DNA of 64,000 bases from Nitrosomonas halophila (GTDB lineage Bacteria; Pseudomonadota; Gammaproteobacteria; Burkholderiales; Nitrosomonadaceae). The stretch spans positions 1 to 64,000 of the forward strand of contig NZ_FNOY01000002.1 in NCBI RefSeq assembly GCF_900107165.1. The letters run 5' to 3'. Positions 56,883-64,000 of the stretch are shown here, piece after piece. The translations under genes and the position numbers were made by a program. The notes beneath the pieces are model-generated. The model was not told where the DNA came from and ran no database searches. It worked only from the letters and a program-made list of their open reading frames with translations. Each line of letters opens with the position of its first letter. The stretch's first letter is position 1.

Positions 56883-58264
56883 TCAACCAAACTGCAGATC
56901 AGGTAGTTGCCGCTCTTGGATAGTGTAATCATGAGAAATAAAATGCGAGATCCTGAGTTCTTCTAGGAGGCGCAGCTGCTCAGGGAGATCATTCAGCTCA
57001 TAGCTGGTGCTACGCCCACCCGCATCCGTTTTCCGTAGTACACCCCGCCCAAGTAGATCGTTGATGTCGCGCAGAGCAGTATCTGGCGAACACTTGGCGA
57101 TGGCCGCCCACTTGCTGGTGATGAGCTTGCCTTCGAAGCCGTCAAGCAGCTTGTTCAGCAACCTCACCTGTCGCTCGTTCAGTGGCGTGGTCGCCCAGTA
57201 CTGCCAGAATCGCGCCTTGGTCAGTACGGCATCGAGCGTGTGCTGCACCTGACCGACGGCACGATGGAGGGTATCGAGAAACCAAGCAAGCCACTCGGTG
57301 ACGTCCATTGATCGCTTCTGGGTCCGCTCCAGGATGTCGTAGTAGGCCTTGCGTTCGCGCTGAATCTGCGCCGAGAGGCTGTAGAAACGTTGCGGGCTGC
57401 CATCGGCGCGCGCCAGCAGCAAATCGCCTATGGCCCGGGCGATACGGCCATTGCCATCGTCGAACGGGTGCAGGGTGACGAACCACAGGTGGCCAAGCCC
57501 GGCCTTGAGCAGCGGCGGGTCGTTCGATGCGCCGTTGACCCAGCCGAGGAAGCAGCGGGCTTCGGCCTCCAAGCGATCGGCAGGCGGCGCCTCGAAATGC
57601 ACCCGCTGGCGGCCGATAGGGCCAGACACCACCTGCATCGGGCCGGTGGCATCGTCGCGCCAGCCGCCAACCTTGATCTTGGAGAGCCCAGAGTAACCAG
57701 CAGGAAACAGCGCGGCATGCCAACCGAACAGCCGCTCCCGCGACACCGGCGCAAGACAGTTGGCAGTGGCATCGAACACCATCTCAACCACGCCCTCGAC
57801 GTGGCGATCGACCGGCGCCAGGGCGCCTATGTCCACACCCAGCCTACAGGCGATGGACGAGCGCACGGATTCGACGTTGAGCTGCTCACCCTCGATCTCG
57901 CTAGTCTTGACCACGTCCTCGGTCAGTGCCGCCAGGCTCGCCTGATCGCGCAGGGCCATGCCCACGTCGGCCAGGCGGCCCATCAAAAGCCCCTGGGTGC
58001 GACTGACCTCAGCCATGGGCCTAGGAGGCTGTCCGAGAATAGACCGATCTACTGCGGACGAACCTGCCTGAGCGGGATTTTCCGATCCTTTTCGTTGAAT
58101 AGAACAGCTATTCGCCTCAAATGATCGAAAAATCCCGCTCAGCCAGCTTCGCCCTCGCTACGATCGCTATTCTCGGACAGCCTCCTAGCCAACGCCGCCA
58201 GATCGAAACGCCAGTTCGTCCAGTCGCTGGCCTGCCAGATATATTTGTAATCGCCGCTATTCAT
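56883..58264 (-). pseudogene. Fic family AMPylase gene split by element A
   Basis: The original gene starts at 58264 and encodes YIWQASDWTNWRFDLAALA, the DUF4172-type N-terminus of this Fic class. A 164-bp element (58021-58188 with both CTAG) interrupts it. Deleting the element and one CTAG restores the frame, reading AALARPMAEVSRTQG, for a 405-residue protein. The remaining open part (377 residues from 58016) has the inhibitory motif TSEIEG at 38-43 and the catalytic HPFDDGNGRIAR at 183-194, which adds AMP to target proteins. No ribosome site precedes the internal ATG, so expression of the stub is doubtful. Confidence 0.88.
58021..58188. mobile_element. Element family A, complete copy inserted in fic
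   Basis: 168 bp including CTAG direct repeats at 58021-58024 and 58185-58188. The perfect 18-bp terminal inverted repeats are GAGGCTGTCCGAGAATAG and its complement. Inner inverted repeat: CTGAGCGGGATTTTCCGATC / GATCGAAAAATCCCGCTCAG. There is no coding capacity. A CTAG duplication suggests mobilisation by an IS5-type transposase in trans (inference). Confidence 0.92.
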
Positions 58265-58842
58265 GCGGAGATTATGGCCCGCAATCTCCGCACGCGCAAG
58301 TTATTCGCCGCCCGGCTGTCTCCGCCACCCCGTAATGGGTGTGCTTTTGCTTACCCGCCCAACAACACCGCGCTCGTTTTGGATATTGCGAATTTTTGTT
58401 TGTTTCATTTATGCTTCCTCCCATGATGCTGTTCGAGCAAGCACAGGCGCTCAAGATGGGGTGCGACTAACTGGCCTGACGGACGCGGGTTCGATTCCCG
58501 TTTAGGGAATTGAACTGACATCGGAAAGCAGACGAGGTTGAGCAGCCATTCCGGCCATTAATCAAGGCGGAAAACCTGCTCGAATGTCCGCAGACTTGGT
58601 CTGTCAGCCCCCGCTTTTCGCACCAGTACGCAGGACTCCGTAACTTGCCAGAACGCCGGTATCGCGTACTTTCAATCGTCATTTGATGCGGGGTACCATC
58701 CCACCACCAATACCAGAGCGGTTTCAAAACTATCGACACTCCCTCAAATTTTGAGTTGCACACCGCATAGCAGATGCTATATTGTCGGGTAGTTTTGAAT
58801 GCGAGAAAGACCGGAAGATAAACTGCCTTTGGAGGCTGAGCG
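58265..58842. other. Junction region between fic and the restriction locus
   Basis: About 580 bp without a credible gene; a long minus-strand frame that runs through the next genes is spurious. It holds a 20-bp copy of the ssrA T arm at 58481-58500 and a possible promoter (TTGAGT at 58751, TGCTAT at 58775) in front of the restriction operon. Confidence 0.5.
58481..58500 (+). repeat. Second copy of the ssrA T-arm sequence (possible attachment-site remnant)
   Basis: GGACGCGGGTTCGATTCCCG differs at one base from ssrA positions 55420-55439. Similarity does not extend to the CCA end (TTTAGGG instead of CCGCCTCC). Together the copies bracket 3 kb holding the helical protein and fic. Confidence 0.5.
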
Positions 58843-59076
58843 ATGAACAGACAACGTGTCCTTGACCTGCTGCGCCGCAGCAAACCCAAGTTGCAGGCCC
58901 GTTTCGGCGCAACCTGGCTGGCCTTGTTCGGTCCCATCGCCCGTGACACGGCGAGCAGCGGCAGCGATGCCGATGTGCTGGCGGCCTTCGATGCCACCCT
59001 TTGGAGCATCATCCAGGATGATGTGCCGGAACTGCTGCCGCTGCTCAAGGCGCTGAAAAACGAGGCGCAATCATGA
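58843..59076 (+). pseudogene. In-frame chimera of MNT nucleotidyltransferase and HepT ends
   Basis: A 77-residue frame. Residues 1-49 are the start of a minimal nucleotidyltransferase antitoxin of the MntA type (LLRRSKPKLQARFGATWLAL, then FGPIARDTASSGSDADVLAAF with the GSDAD catalytic site). Residues 50-77 (ATLWSIIQDDVPELLPLLKA) match the final helix of HepT/DUF86 toxins. The antitoxin's second half and most of the toxin are missing, so an in-frame deletion fused the two genes. A GGAGG ribosome site remains. It overlaps the next gene by 4 bp. Confidence 0.72.
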
Positions 59077-59330
59077 GACCCGGCAGCGTCCAAATTGTCG
59101 GTCGCGTCCCCACCGTCGGGGTGATCAAGCGATTGAACGAAGAGGATCTTCTCTTTCTCAACCGGCTGAACGTCGAGCGGCTTAAGCTCATATCCCAGGT
59201 CCGCGCCACCACGCTGATAACCCGCTTCACCCAGGGTGACCGGGTCGGCCTCCAAGCCCCGGACGGCCAGATGCGGGAAGGCATGGTGCGCCGCCTGGTC
59301 CAATCAGCAGGAGATTCCCAATGGCCATGA
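59073..59330 (+). CDS. Small hypothetical protein in the restriction operon
   Basis: An 85-residue protein without a recognised domain. The N-terminus reads [20 protein letters not shown], then [16 protein letters not shown]; the C-terminus [20 protein letters not shown] resembles a small beta barrel. Both ends overlap neighbours (MNT/HepT stub and the XRE gene), so translation is coupled. I have seen similar genes next to XRE regulators but cannot assign a role. Confidence 0.6.
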   Translation: MRPGSVQIVGRVPTVGVIKRLNEEDLLFLNRLNVERLKLISQVRATTLITRFTQGDRVGLQAPDGQMREGMVRRLVQSAGDSQWP

Positions 59331-59536
59331 TCCGCCAACCCGAAAACTTCCCGGAAACAGTCAAGGCCGTCCGGCGGCAGCTGGCGCTCTCCCAGGAAGA
59401 ACTGGCTCACGCCCTCGGCGTGAGCTTCGCCACCGTCAACCGCTGGGAAAACGGCAAGACAGTACCATCGAAACTGGCGCAGCGTCAGTTTTGGCAGTTT
59501 TGTGCACAAATGAAAGAACAGGGAAAACTGATTTGA
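59321..59536 (+). CDS. XRE-type helix-turn-helix protein
   Basis: A 71-residue DNA-binding protein. The helix-turn-helix is [20 protein letters not shown] and [18 protein letters not shown]. It starts at 59321 behind AGGAG and overlaps hsdR by TTGA. It is probably a controller of the restriction operon. Short XRE proteins in this position often delay endonuclease expression (established for C proteins of type II systems; inference here). Confidence 0.85.
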   Translation: MAMIRQPENFPETVKAVRRQLALSQEELAHALGVSFATVNRWENGKTVPSKLAQRQFWQFCAQMKEQGKLI

Positions 59537-61983
59537 CGAACAAGAAGCAACTCTCCGAGCGCGATATCTGCACCAAGTTCATTACACCCGCCCTGGAGCA
59601 GGCGGGCTGGGATGTCATAACTCAAGTCAGAGAGGAGTTCCCTCTCACCAAGGGGCGCATCATCGTTCGCGGCAAGCTCCATGCCCGAGCCAAGCACAAG
59701 CGCGTCGATTACGTGCTGTTCTTCAAGCCGAACATCCCAATTGCCCTTATCGAAGCCAAGGACAACAACCACAGCATCGGCGATGGCATGCAGCAAGCAC
59801 TGGGCTATGCCGAGATGCTGCAAGTCCCATTTGTATTCAGCTCCAACGGCGATGGTTTCCTGTTTCACAATAAGATCGCTCCGGACGGCATCATAGAGCG
59901 TGAGTTTGCCCTCCATGAATTTCCCGCTGCGGAAACGCTGTGGCAATGGTGGGTGCAGCATCGGGGACTAAACGACCAGCAGAATACGCTGGTTACTCAG
60001 GATTATTACAGCGACGGCAGCGACAAGACCCCGCGCTATTACCAGCTGCTAGCCATCAACAAAACCATCGAGGCAATCGCTCGCAGCCAAAACCGCATTC
60101 TGCTAGTCATGGCGACTGGCACCGGCAAGACCTTCACCGCCTTTCAGATCATCTGGCGGCTCTGGAAGTCAAAAGCGAAAAAACGCATCCTGTTTCTCGC
60201 CGACCGCAACATCCTGATCGATCAGACCATGACCAACGACTTTAAACCGTTCGGTTCGGCCATGACCAAAATACAGAATCGGCAGGCCAACAAATCCTAC
60301 GAGATTTATCTTTCGCTCTATCAGGCAGTAACCGGCAGCGAGGAAGAAAAAAACATATACAAACAATTCAGCCCGGATTTTTTCGACCTTATCGTCATCG
60401 ATGAATGTCACCGGGGCAGCGCCGCTGCCGACTCTGCCTGGCGAGAGATACTCGAATACTTTTCCTCAGCCACTCAGATCGGCCTAACCGCCACGCCCAA
60501 GGAAACCAAAGCAGTCTCCAACATCGATTATTTCGGCGATCCCCTCTACACCTACTCCCTCCGGCAAGGAATCGACGACGGCTTTCTGGCCCCCTACAAG
60601 GTGGTGCGCATCGACCTCGACAAAGACGTGACCGGTTGGCGGCCAGACAAAGGAATGGTCGACAAGTACGGCAACGAGATTGCAGACCGCATCTACAACC
60701 AGAAGGATTTCGACAAGACCCTGATACTTGAGCCGCGCACCCAACTGGTGGCAAAGAAGATCAGCGAGTTTCTCAGACAAACCAACCGCTTCGACAAAAC
60801 CATTGTCTTCTGTGAAAACATCGACCATGCCGAGCGGATGCGGCAAGCGCTGGTCAATGAAAACGCCGATCTGGTGGCGCAGAATAGCAAATACGTCATG
60901 CGCATCACGGGTGACAACGAGGAAGGCAAGGCCGAACTCGACAACTTCATCTTCCCCGAGAGCAAATACCCAGTCATCGCCACCACCTCCAAACTGATGA
61001 CCACCGGCGTCGATGCCCAGACCTGCAAGCTGATCGTACTCGACCAGCACATCCAGTCCATGACCGAATTCAAGCAAATCATCGGGCGTGGCACCCGCAT
61101 CAATGAAGATTACGGCAAATATTACTTCACCATCATTGATTTCAAGAAAGCTACCGAGCAGTTCGCCAATCCCGATTTCGACGGTGATCCGGTGCAGATC
61201 TATACGCCCAAAGGGGGAGATTCACCGGTGCCACCGGATGCTTCAGGCGAGAGTGAAGACGGAAATGGCATCATCTATTCGGAACACAACGAAGACCGGG
61301 AGTGGATAGGCATCCATGAGCGCGATCCGGAAGAGGAAAACAGCAGTGTGCGCCGCTATGTGGTGGCCAATGTCGAAGTCAGGGTCGCCGCCGAGCGGGT
61401 CCAGTACTTTGATGCAAGCGGAAAACTGATCACCGAATCCCTCAAGGATTACACCCGCAAGGCCCTGGCCAAGGAATACGCCTCACTCGACGATTTCCTG
61501 CAGCGTTGGCACCACGCCGAGAAAAAGCAGGCCATCATCGACGAACTAGCGGAACAGGGGGTATTCTTCGAGGCCCTCGCCGAGGAGATCGGGCGACAAT
61601 CCGGCAAGACATTTGATCCCTTCGACCTGGTCTGTCATGTCGCCTGGGATATGCCACCCCTCACCCGCAAGGAACGGGCCGAACAGGTCAAAAAGCGCAA
61701 CTACTTCACCCAGTATGGCGAACAGGCCCGCCGGGTGCTGGAAGCCCTACTCGACAAGTACGCCGATGAAGGCATGGTCCACATCGAAGAAACGCAAATT
61801 CTCACCATTGCCCCTTTTACCAAATTCGGCACGCCGCTGGAAATTATCCGCACATTTGGAGGACTGGATCAGTACCAGCAAGCGGTGCATGAACTGGAGA
61901 ATGCGCTTTACCTTTCCGATCGTCATTCCCGCGTACAAAGGGCCCCTCCTCGCGAAGGCGGGGACGGGAATCCAGGTGCGTGA
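59533..61983 (+). CDS. hsdR: Type I restriction endonuclease subunit R
   Basis: ATP-dependent translocase and nuclease. I start at the TTG at 59533, which overlaps the XRE stop (TTGA) and puts [20 protein letters not shown] at the N-terminus; 816 residues. The nuclease site is [20 protein letters not shown]. Helicase motifs are [15 protein letters not shown] (Walker A), [11 protein letters not shown] (DECH box), GLTATPKET, and [20 protein letters not shown]. The last about 20 residues ([20 protein letters not shown]) are encoded by an inserted repeat, not by hsdR proper. It is shorter than EcoR124 HsdR. Confidence 0.93.
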   Translation: MTNKKQLSERDICTKFITPALEQAGWDVITQVREEFPLTKGRIIVRGKLHARAKHKRVDYVLFFKPNIPIALIEAKDNNHSIGDGMQQALGYAEMLQVPFVFSSNGDGFLFHNKIAPDGIIEREFALHEFPAAETLWQWWVQHRGLNDQQNTLVTQDYYSDGSDKTPRYYQLLAINKTIEAIARSQNRILLVMATGTGKTFTAFQIIWRLWKSKAKKRILFLADRNILIDQTMTNDFKPFGSAMTKIQNRQANKSYEIYLSLYQAVTGSEEEKNIYKQFSPDFFDLIVIDECHRGSAAADSAWREILEYFSSATQIGLTATPKETKAVSNIDYFGDPLYTYSLRQGIDDGFLAPYKVVRIDLDKDVTGWRPDKGMVDKYGNEIADRIYNQKDFDKTLILEPRTQLVAKKISEFLRQTNRFDKTIVFCENIDHAERMRQALVNENADLVAQNSKYVMRITGDNEEGKAELDNFIFPESKYPVIATTSKLMTTGVDAQTCKLIVLDQHIQSMTEFKQIIGRGTRINEDYGKYYFTIIDFKKATEQFANPDFDGDPVQIYTPKGGDSPVPPDASGESEDGNGIIYSEHNEDREWIGIHERDPEEENSSVRRYVVANVEVRVAAERVQYFDASGKLITESLKDYTRKALAKEYASLDDFLQRWHHAEKKQAIIDELAEQGVFFEALAEEIGRQSGKTFDPFDLVCHVAWDMPPLTRKERAEQVKKRNYFTQYGEQARRVLEALLDKYADEGMVHIEETQILTIAPFTKFGTPLEIIRTFGGLDQYQQAVHELENALYLSDRHSRVQRAPPREGGDGNPGA
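61920..61975. repeat. Left inverted repeat of the GIY-YIG unit
   Basis: Starts TCGTCATTCCCGCG and ends CGGGAATCCAGG, with a second palindromic core CCCCTCCTCGCGAAGGCGGGG inside. It codes for the tail of HsdR. Confidence 0.75.
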
Positions 61984-61984
61984 A

Positions 61985-62272
61985 ATGAAACAGCCCTGCG
62001 TCTACATCCTCGCAAGCCAAAGAAACGGCACCCTTTATACCGGGGTAACCAGCGACCTCATCAAACGGATATGGGAACACAAAAACGATCAGACGAAAGA
62101 CTTTACAAACAAATATGCAGTGCATCGCCTGGTCTACTTCGAACACCATGAAGACATGATTTCTGCAATCACCCGCGAAAAGCAGATCAAGAAATGGAAC
62201 CGGGCCTGGAAACTGCGCCTGATCGAAGAACAAAACCCAGGTTGGAACGATTTGTACGAAAAATTACTTTGA
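61985..62272 (+). CDS. GIY-YIG nuclease domain protein
   Basis: A 95-residue single-domain nuclease. CVYILASQRNGTLYTGVTSD holds the two motifs (VYI for GIY, LYTGV for YIG), followed by LIKRIWEHKN, YAVHRLVYFEHHEDMISAIT and REKQIKKWNRAWKLRLIEE with the metal-binding Glu. It belongs to the UPF0213/YhbQ-like branch. It sits in the 340 bp between hsdR and hsdM, bounded by inverted repeats beginning TCGTCATTCCC on both outer sides, so it looks inserted. Confidence 0.88.
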   Translation: MKQPCVYILASQRNGTLYTGVTSDLIKRIWEHKNDQTKDFTNKYAVHRLVYFEHHEDMISAITREKQIKKWNRAWKLRLIEEQNPGWNDLYEKLL

Positions 62273-62277
62273 AATTT

Positions 62278-62306
62278 CTGGATTCCCGCCTGCGCGGGAA
62301 TGACGA
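62278..62306. repeat. Right inverted repeat of the GIY-YIG unit
   Basis: CTGGATTCCCGCCTGCGCGG followed by GAATGACGA, a 29-bp palindrome-like sequence complementary to the ends of the left repeat. Confidence 0.78.
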
Positions 62307-62323
62307 AGGAGAAAATCGAAAAT

Positions 62324-63790
62324 ATGTCCCTCACCACCCTCATCAAAACCATTCAGGACATCATGCGCAAGGATGTCGGCGTCGATGGCGACGCCCAGCG
62401 CATCAGCCAGATGGTCTGGCTGATTTTCCTGAAAATCTTCGACGACAAGGAACAGGAGTGGCAGCTCACCGTGCCCGGCTACCAATCGCCGCTGCCCAGC
62501 CGTTTCCGCTGGTCCAGCTGGGCCAAAAACCCCGAGGGGATGACCGGTGAGGAACTGATCGACTTCGTCAACAACGACCTCTTCCCGGCGCTCAAGAAAC
62601 TGGCCACCGCCGCCGGTGTTTCACCCCATGGCAAAGTGGTCGGCTCGGTGTTCGAGGATGCCTACAACTACATGAAATCCGGCACCCTGCTGCGCCAGGT
62701 GATCAACACCATCGAAGAGGATGTGGACTTCAACAAGTCCGGCGACCGTCACCTGTTCAACGACATCTACGAGAAAATCCTCGCCGACCTGCAATCGGCC
62801 GGTAACGCGGGCGAATACTACACCCCCCGCGCCGTCACCCAGTTCATGGTCGACATGCTCGACCCGCAGCTCGGGCAAACCCTTCTCGACCCGGCCTGCG
62901 GCACCGGTGGCTTTCTCATCTGCGCCATCGAACACCTGAACAAGCAGGTCAAAACCGCCGACGACCGCAAGCGCCTGCAGGAATCTATTTACGGCGTGGA
63001 GAAGAAACCGCTGCCGCACATGCTGGCCATGACCAACATGATGCTGCACGGCATCGATATGCCCACCAACGTCCGCCACGACAATACCCTGGCGAAGCAA
63101 CTTCAAAGCTACACACCAAAAGATAGGGTGGACCTGATCATCACCAACCCGCCCTTCGGCGGCATGGAAGAGGACGGGATCGAATCAAACTTCCTCAAGA
63201 AATACCAGACCCGCGAGACCGCCGATCTCTTCATGGCGCTGATCATGCATCTGCTCAAACACGACACCGGCAAGGCGGCCGTGGTGCTGCCCGACGGCTT
63301 TCTCTTTGGTGAAGGCGTCAAAACAACGCTCAAGCGCGAACTGCTGGAGGAGTTCAACCTGCACACCATCGTGCGCCTGCCCAAGGGCGTGTTCAGCCCC
63401 TACACCAGCATCGCCACCAACATCCTCTTTTTCGAAAAGGGCGGGCCGACCAAGGAGGTCTGGTTCTTCGAACACCCCTATCCAGACGGGTACAAGTCCT
63501 ACTCCCGCTCCAAGCCCCTGACTATCGCCGAGTTCGACCTCGAAAAGAGTTGGTGGGGCGGCGCCGAACGTACCGGCCGCAAGATCACCGAGCAGGCCTG
63601 GAAGGTCCTGGCCAGTTCCTTGGCTGAGCGCAACTACAACCTGGACTGCAAGAACCCCCACGAGGTGGCGGTCAACCACCGCGATCCGGAGGAACTGATG
63701 GCCGAATACCAGCAGATCGTCCACCAGCTCGAAGCGGCGCAGGCCGCCTTGAAGGCCGAGTTGATGGCCTGCCTGGGCGGCAAGGCATGA
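62324..63790 (+). CDS. hsdM: Type I restriction-modification DNA methyltransferase subunit M
   Basis: Adenine methyltransferase of the type I complex. The ATG at 62324 (MSLTTLIKTIQDIMRKDVGV) lies behind AAGGAG; an upstream ATG at 62300 falls inside the inserted repeat and is less likely. 488 residues, family length. SAM motif I LDPACGTGGFLICAI, catalytic motif IV NPPF (LIITNPPFGGME), and GEYYTPRAVTQFMVDML are intact. Its stop overlaps the next start (ATGA). An hsdS specificity gene is not in the window. Confidence 0.95.
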   Translation: MSLTTLIKTIQDIMRKDVGVDGDAQRISQMVWLIFLKIFDDKEQEWQLTVPGYQSPLPSRFRWSSWAKNPEGMTGEELIDFVNNDLFPALKKLATAAGVSPHGKVVGSVFEDAYNYMKSGTLLRQVINTIEEDVDFNKSGDRHLFNDIYEKILADLQSAGNAGEYYTPRAVTQFMVDMLDPQLGQTLLDPACGTGGFLICAIEHLNKQVKTADDRKRLQESIYGVEKKPLPHMLAMTNMMLHGIDMPTNVRHDNTLAKQLQSYTPKDRVDLIITNPPFGGMEEDGIESNFLKKYQTRETADLFMALIMHLLKHDTGKAAVVLPDGFLFGEGVKTTLKRELLEEFNLHTIVRLPKGVFSPYTSIATNILFFEKGGPTKEVWFFEHPYPDGYKSYSRSKPLTIAEFDLEKSWWGGAERTGRKITEQAWKVLASSLAERNYNLDCKNPHEVAVNHRDPEELMAEYQQIVHQLEAAQAALKAELMACLGGKA

Positions 63791-64000
63791 GCGACCTGCA
63801 TTTGACAACGGTTGAATACCGCGACTGGCTGAAGGAGATTAAACAGCGGTTGCGGCAGGCGCAGGTAAAGGCGGCGGTGCAGGTGAATAGCGCCTTGCTG
63901 ACCTTCTATTGGGAGCTGGGCGCGGACATCGTGGAGCGCCAGCAAACAGCCCGATGGGGCAGCGGGTTCCTGAAGCAGTTGAGCGTCGATCTGATGGCGG
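63787..64000 (+). CDS. YhcG/DUF1016 family PD-(D/E)XK nuclease, N-terminal part
   Basis: The first 71 residues (YRDWLKEIKQRLRQAQVKAA, then VQVNSALLTFYWELGADIVE and RWGSGFLKQLSVDLM) are the DUF1016 N-terminal domain. The full protein normally has a C-terminal PD-(D/E)XK nuclease fold; the gene runs beyond the window. It overlaps hsdM by 4 bp, so it is cotranscribed. Such genes are frequent passengers in type I loci, between hsdM and hsdS. Confidence 0.85.
   Translation, partial: MSDLHLTTVEYRDWLKEIKQRLRQAQVKAAVQVNSALLTFYWELGADIVERQQTARWGSGFLKQLSVDLMA

Noticed and set aside
58467-59303. A 278-codon minus-strand open frame upstream of hsdR
   Set aside because: It is antisense to the MNT/HepT stub and the 85-residue gene, which have good ribosome sites and family resemblance; the composition is not protein-like.
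1-64000. CRISPR arrays
   Set aside because: No regularly spaced direct repeats with unique spacers were found; the repeats seen are dispersed elements and palindromes.

Overview
The window looks like chromosome from a betaproteobacterium, most likely Nitrosomonas or a close relative. This is inferred from the housekeeping gene set, a tmRNA tag peptide reading ANDENYALAA, a Gram-negative porin, and a heavy load of short non-coding inverted-repeat elements. No rRNA operon or nitrification gene is present to confirm it.

Layout. 1-1.0 kb: the end of an IS66 transposase and the remnant of an ATPase gene. 1-5.3 kb (minus): mnmE, yidC, yidD, rnpA, rpmH, without dnaA next to rpmH. 5.7-10.5 kb: DUF2905, proC, yggT/DUF167, a membrane zinc peptidase and an ADP-ribosylglycohydrolase. 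10.9-15.5 kb (minus): parB, parA, rsmG, mnmG, with one perfect parS site at 17.84 kb. 16-24.2 kb: a GlxA-type regulator, an OsmC protein, flgN/flgM behind a sigma-28 promoter, prfC, and a yejEF-like peptide ABC transporter. 24.5-26.7 kb: two cell-wall enzymes, an L,D-transpeptidase and a DUF882 peptidase.

27.2-33.2 kb is a sulfide/persulfide cluster: a multicopper oxidase, a persulfide-dioxygenase-like MBL protein, two half-size YeeE/YedE membrane proteins, an ArsR regulator with the SqrR cysteine pair C41/C107, and a DUF442-sulfide:quinone oxidoreductase fusion. The proposed logic is that the regulator senses persulfide and derepresses import or export of sulfur species and their oxidation. 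33.7-47 kb: a KamA-like radical SAM enzyme, hslR, a porin, rnpB, the pncC-pgpA-thiL-nusB-ribH-ribBA-ribE operon, typA, a DsbA-like protein and a broken cytochrome c gene. 47.1-50.9 kb: mutM and a Gld-type ABC exporter. 51.2-55.5 kb: an OmpA-family protein, mtaD-ubiG-gph and ssrA.

55.5-64 kb is accessory DNA beginning at the 3' end of ssrA. It holds a helical-repeat protein, a fic gene split by a short transposable element, an MNT/HepT toxin-antitoxin remnant, and a type I restriction system (hsdR, hsdM, then a YhcG/DUF1016 nuclease running off the end). A GIY-YIG nuclease gene bounded by inverted repeats sits between hsdR and hsdM.

The most distinctive signal is a set of non-autonomous elements: family A (164 bp, CTAG target duplication), family B (162 bp, CTAG), family C (267 bp, TAA), and a 16-bp palindrome (GGTGCRCAAGYGCACC) scattered between genes. 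The copy of A inside fic is decisive: removing 164 bp restores one uninterrupted reading frame.
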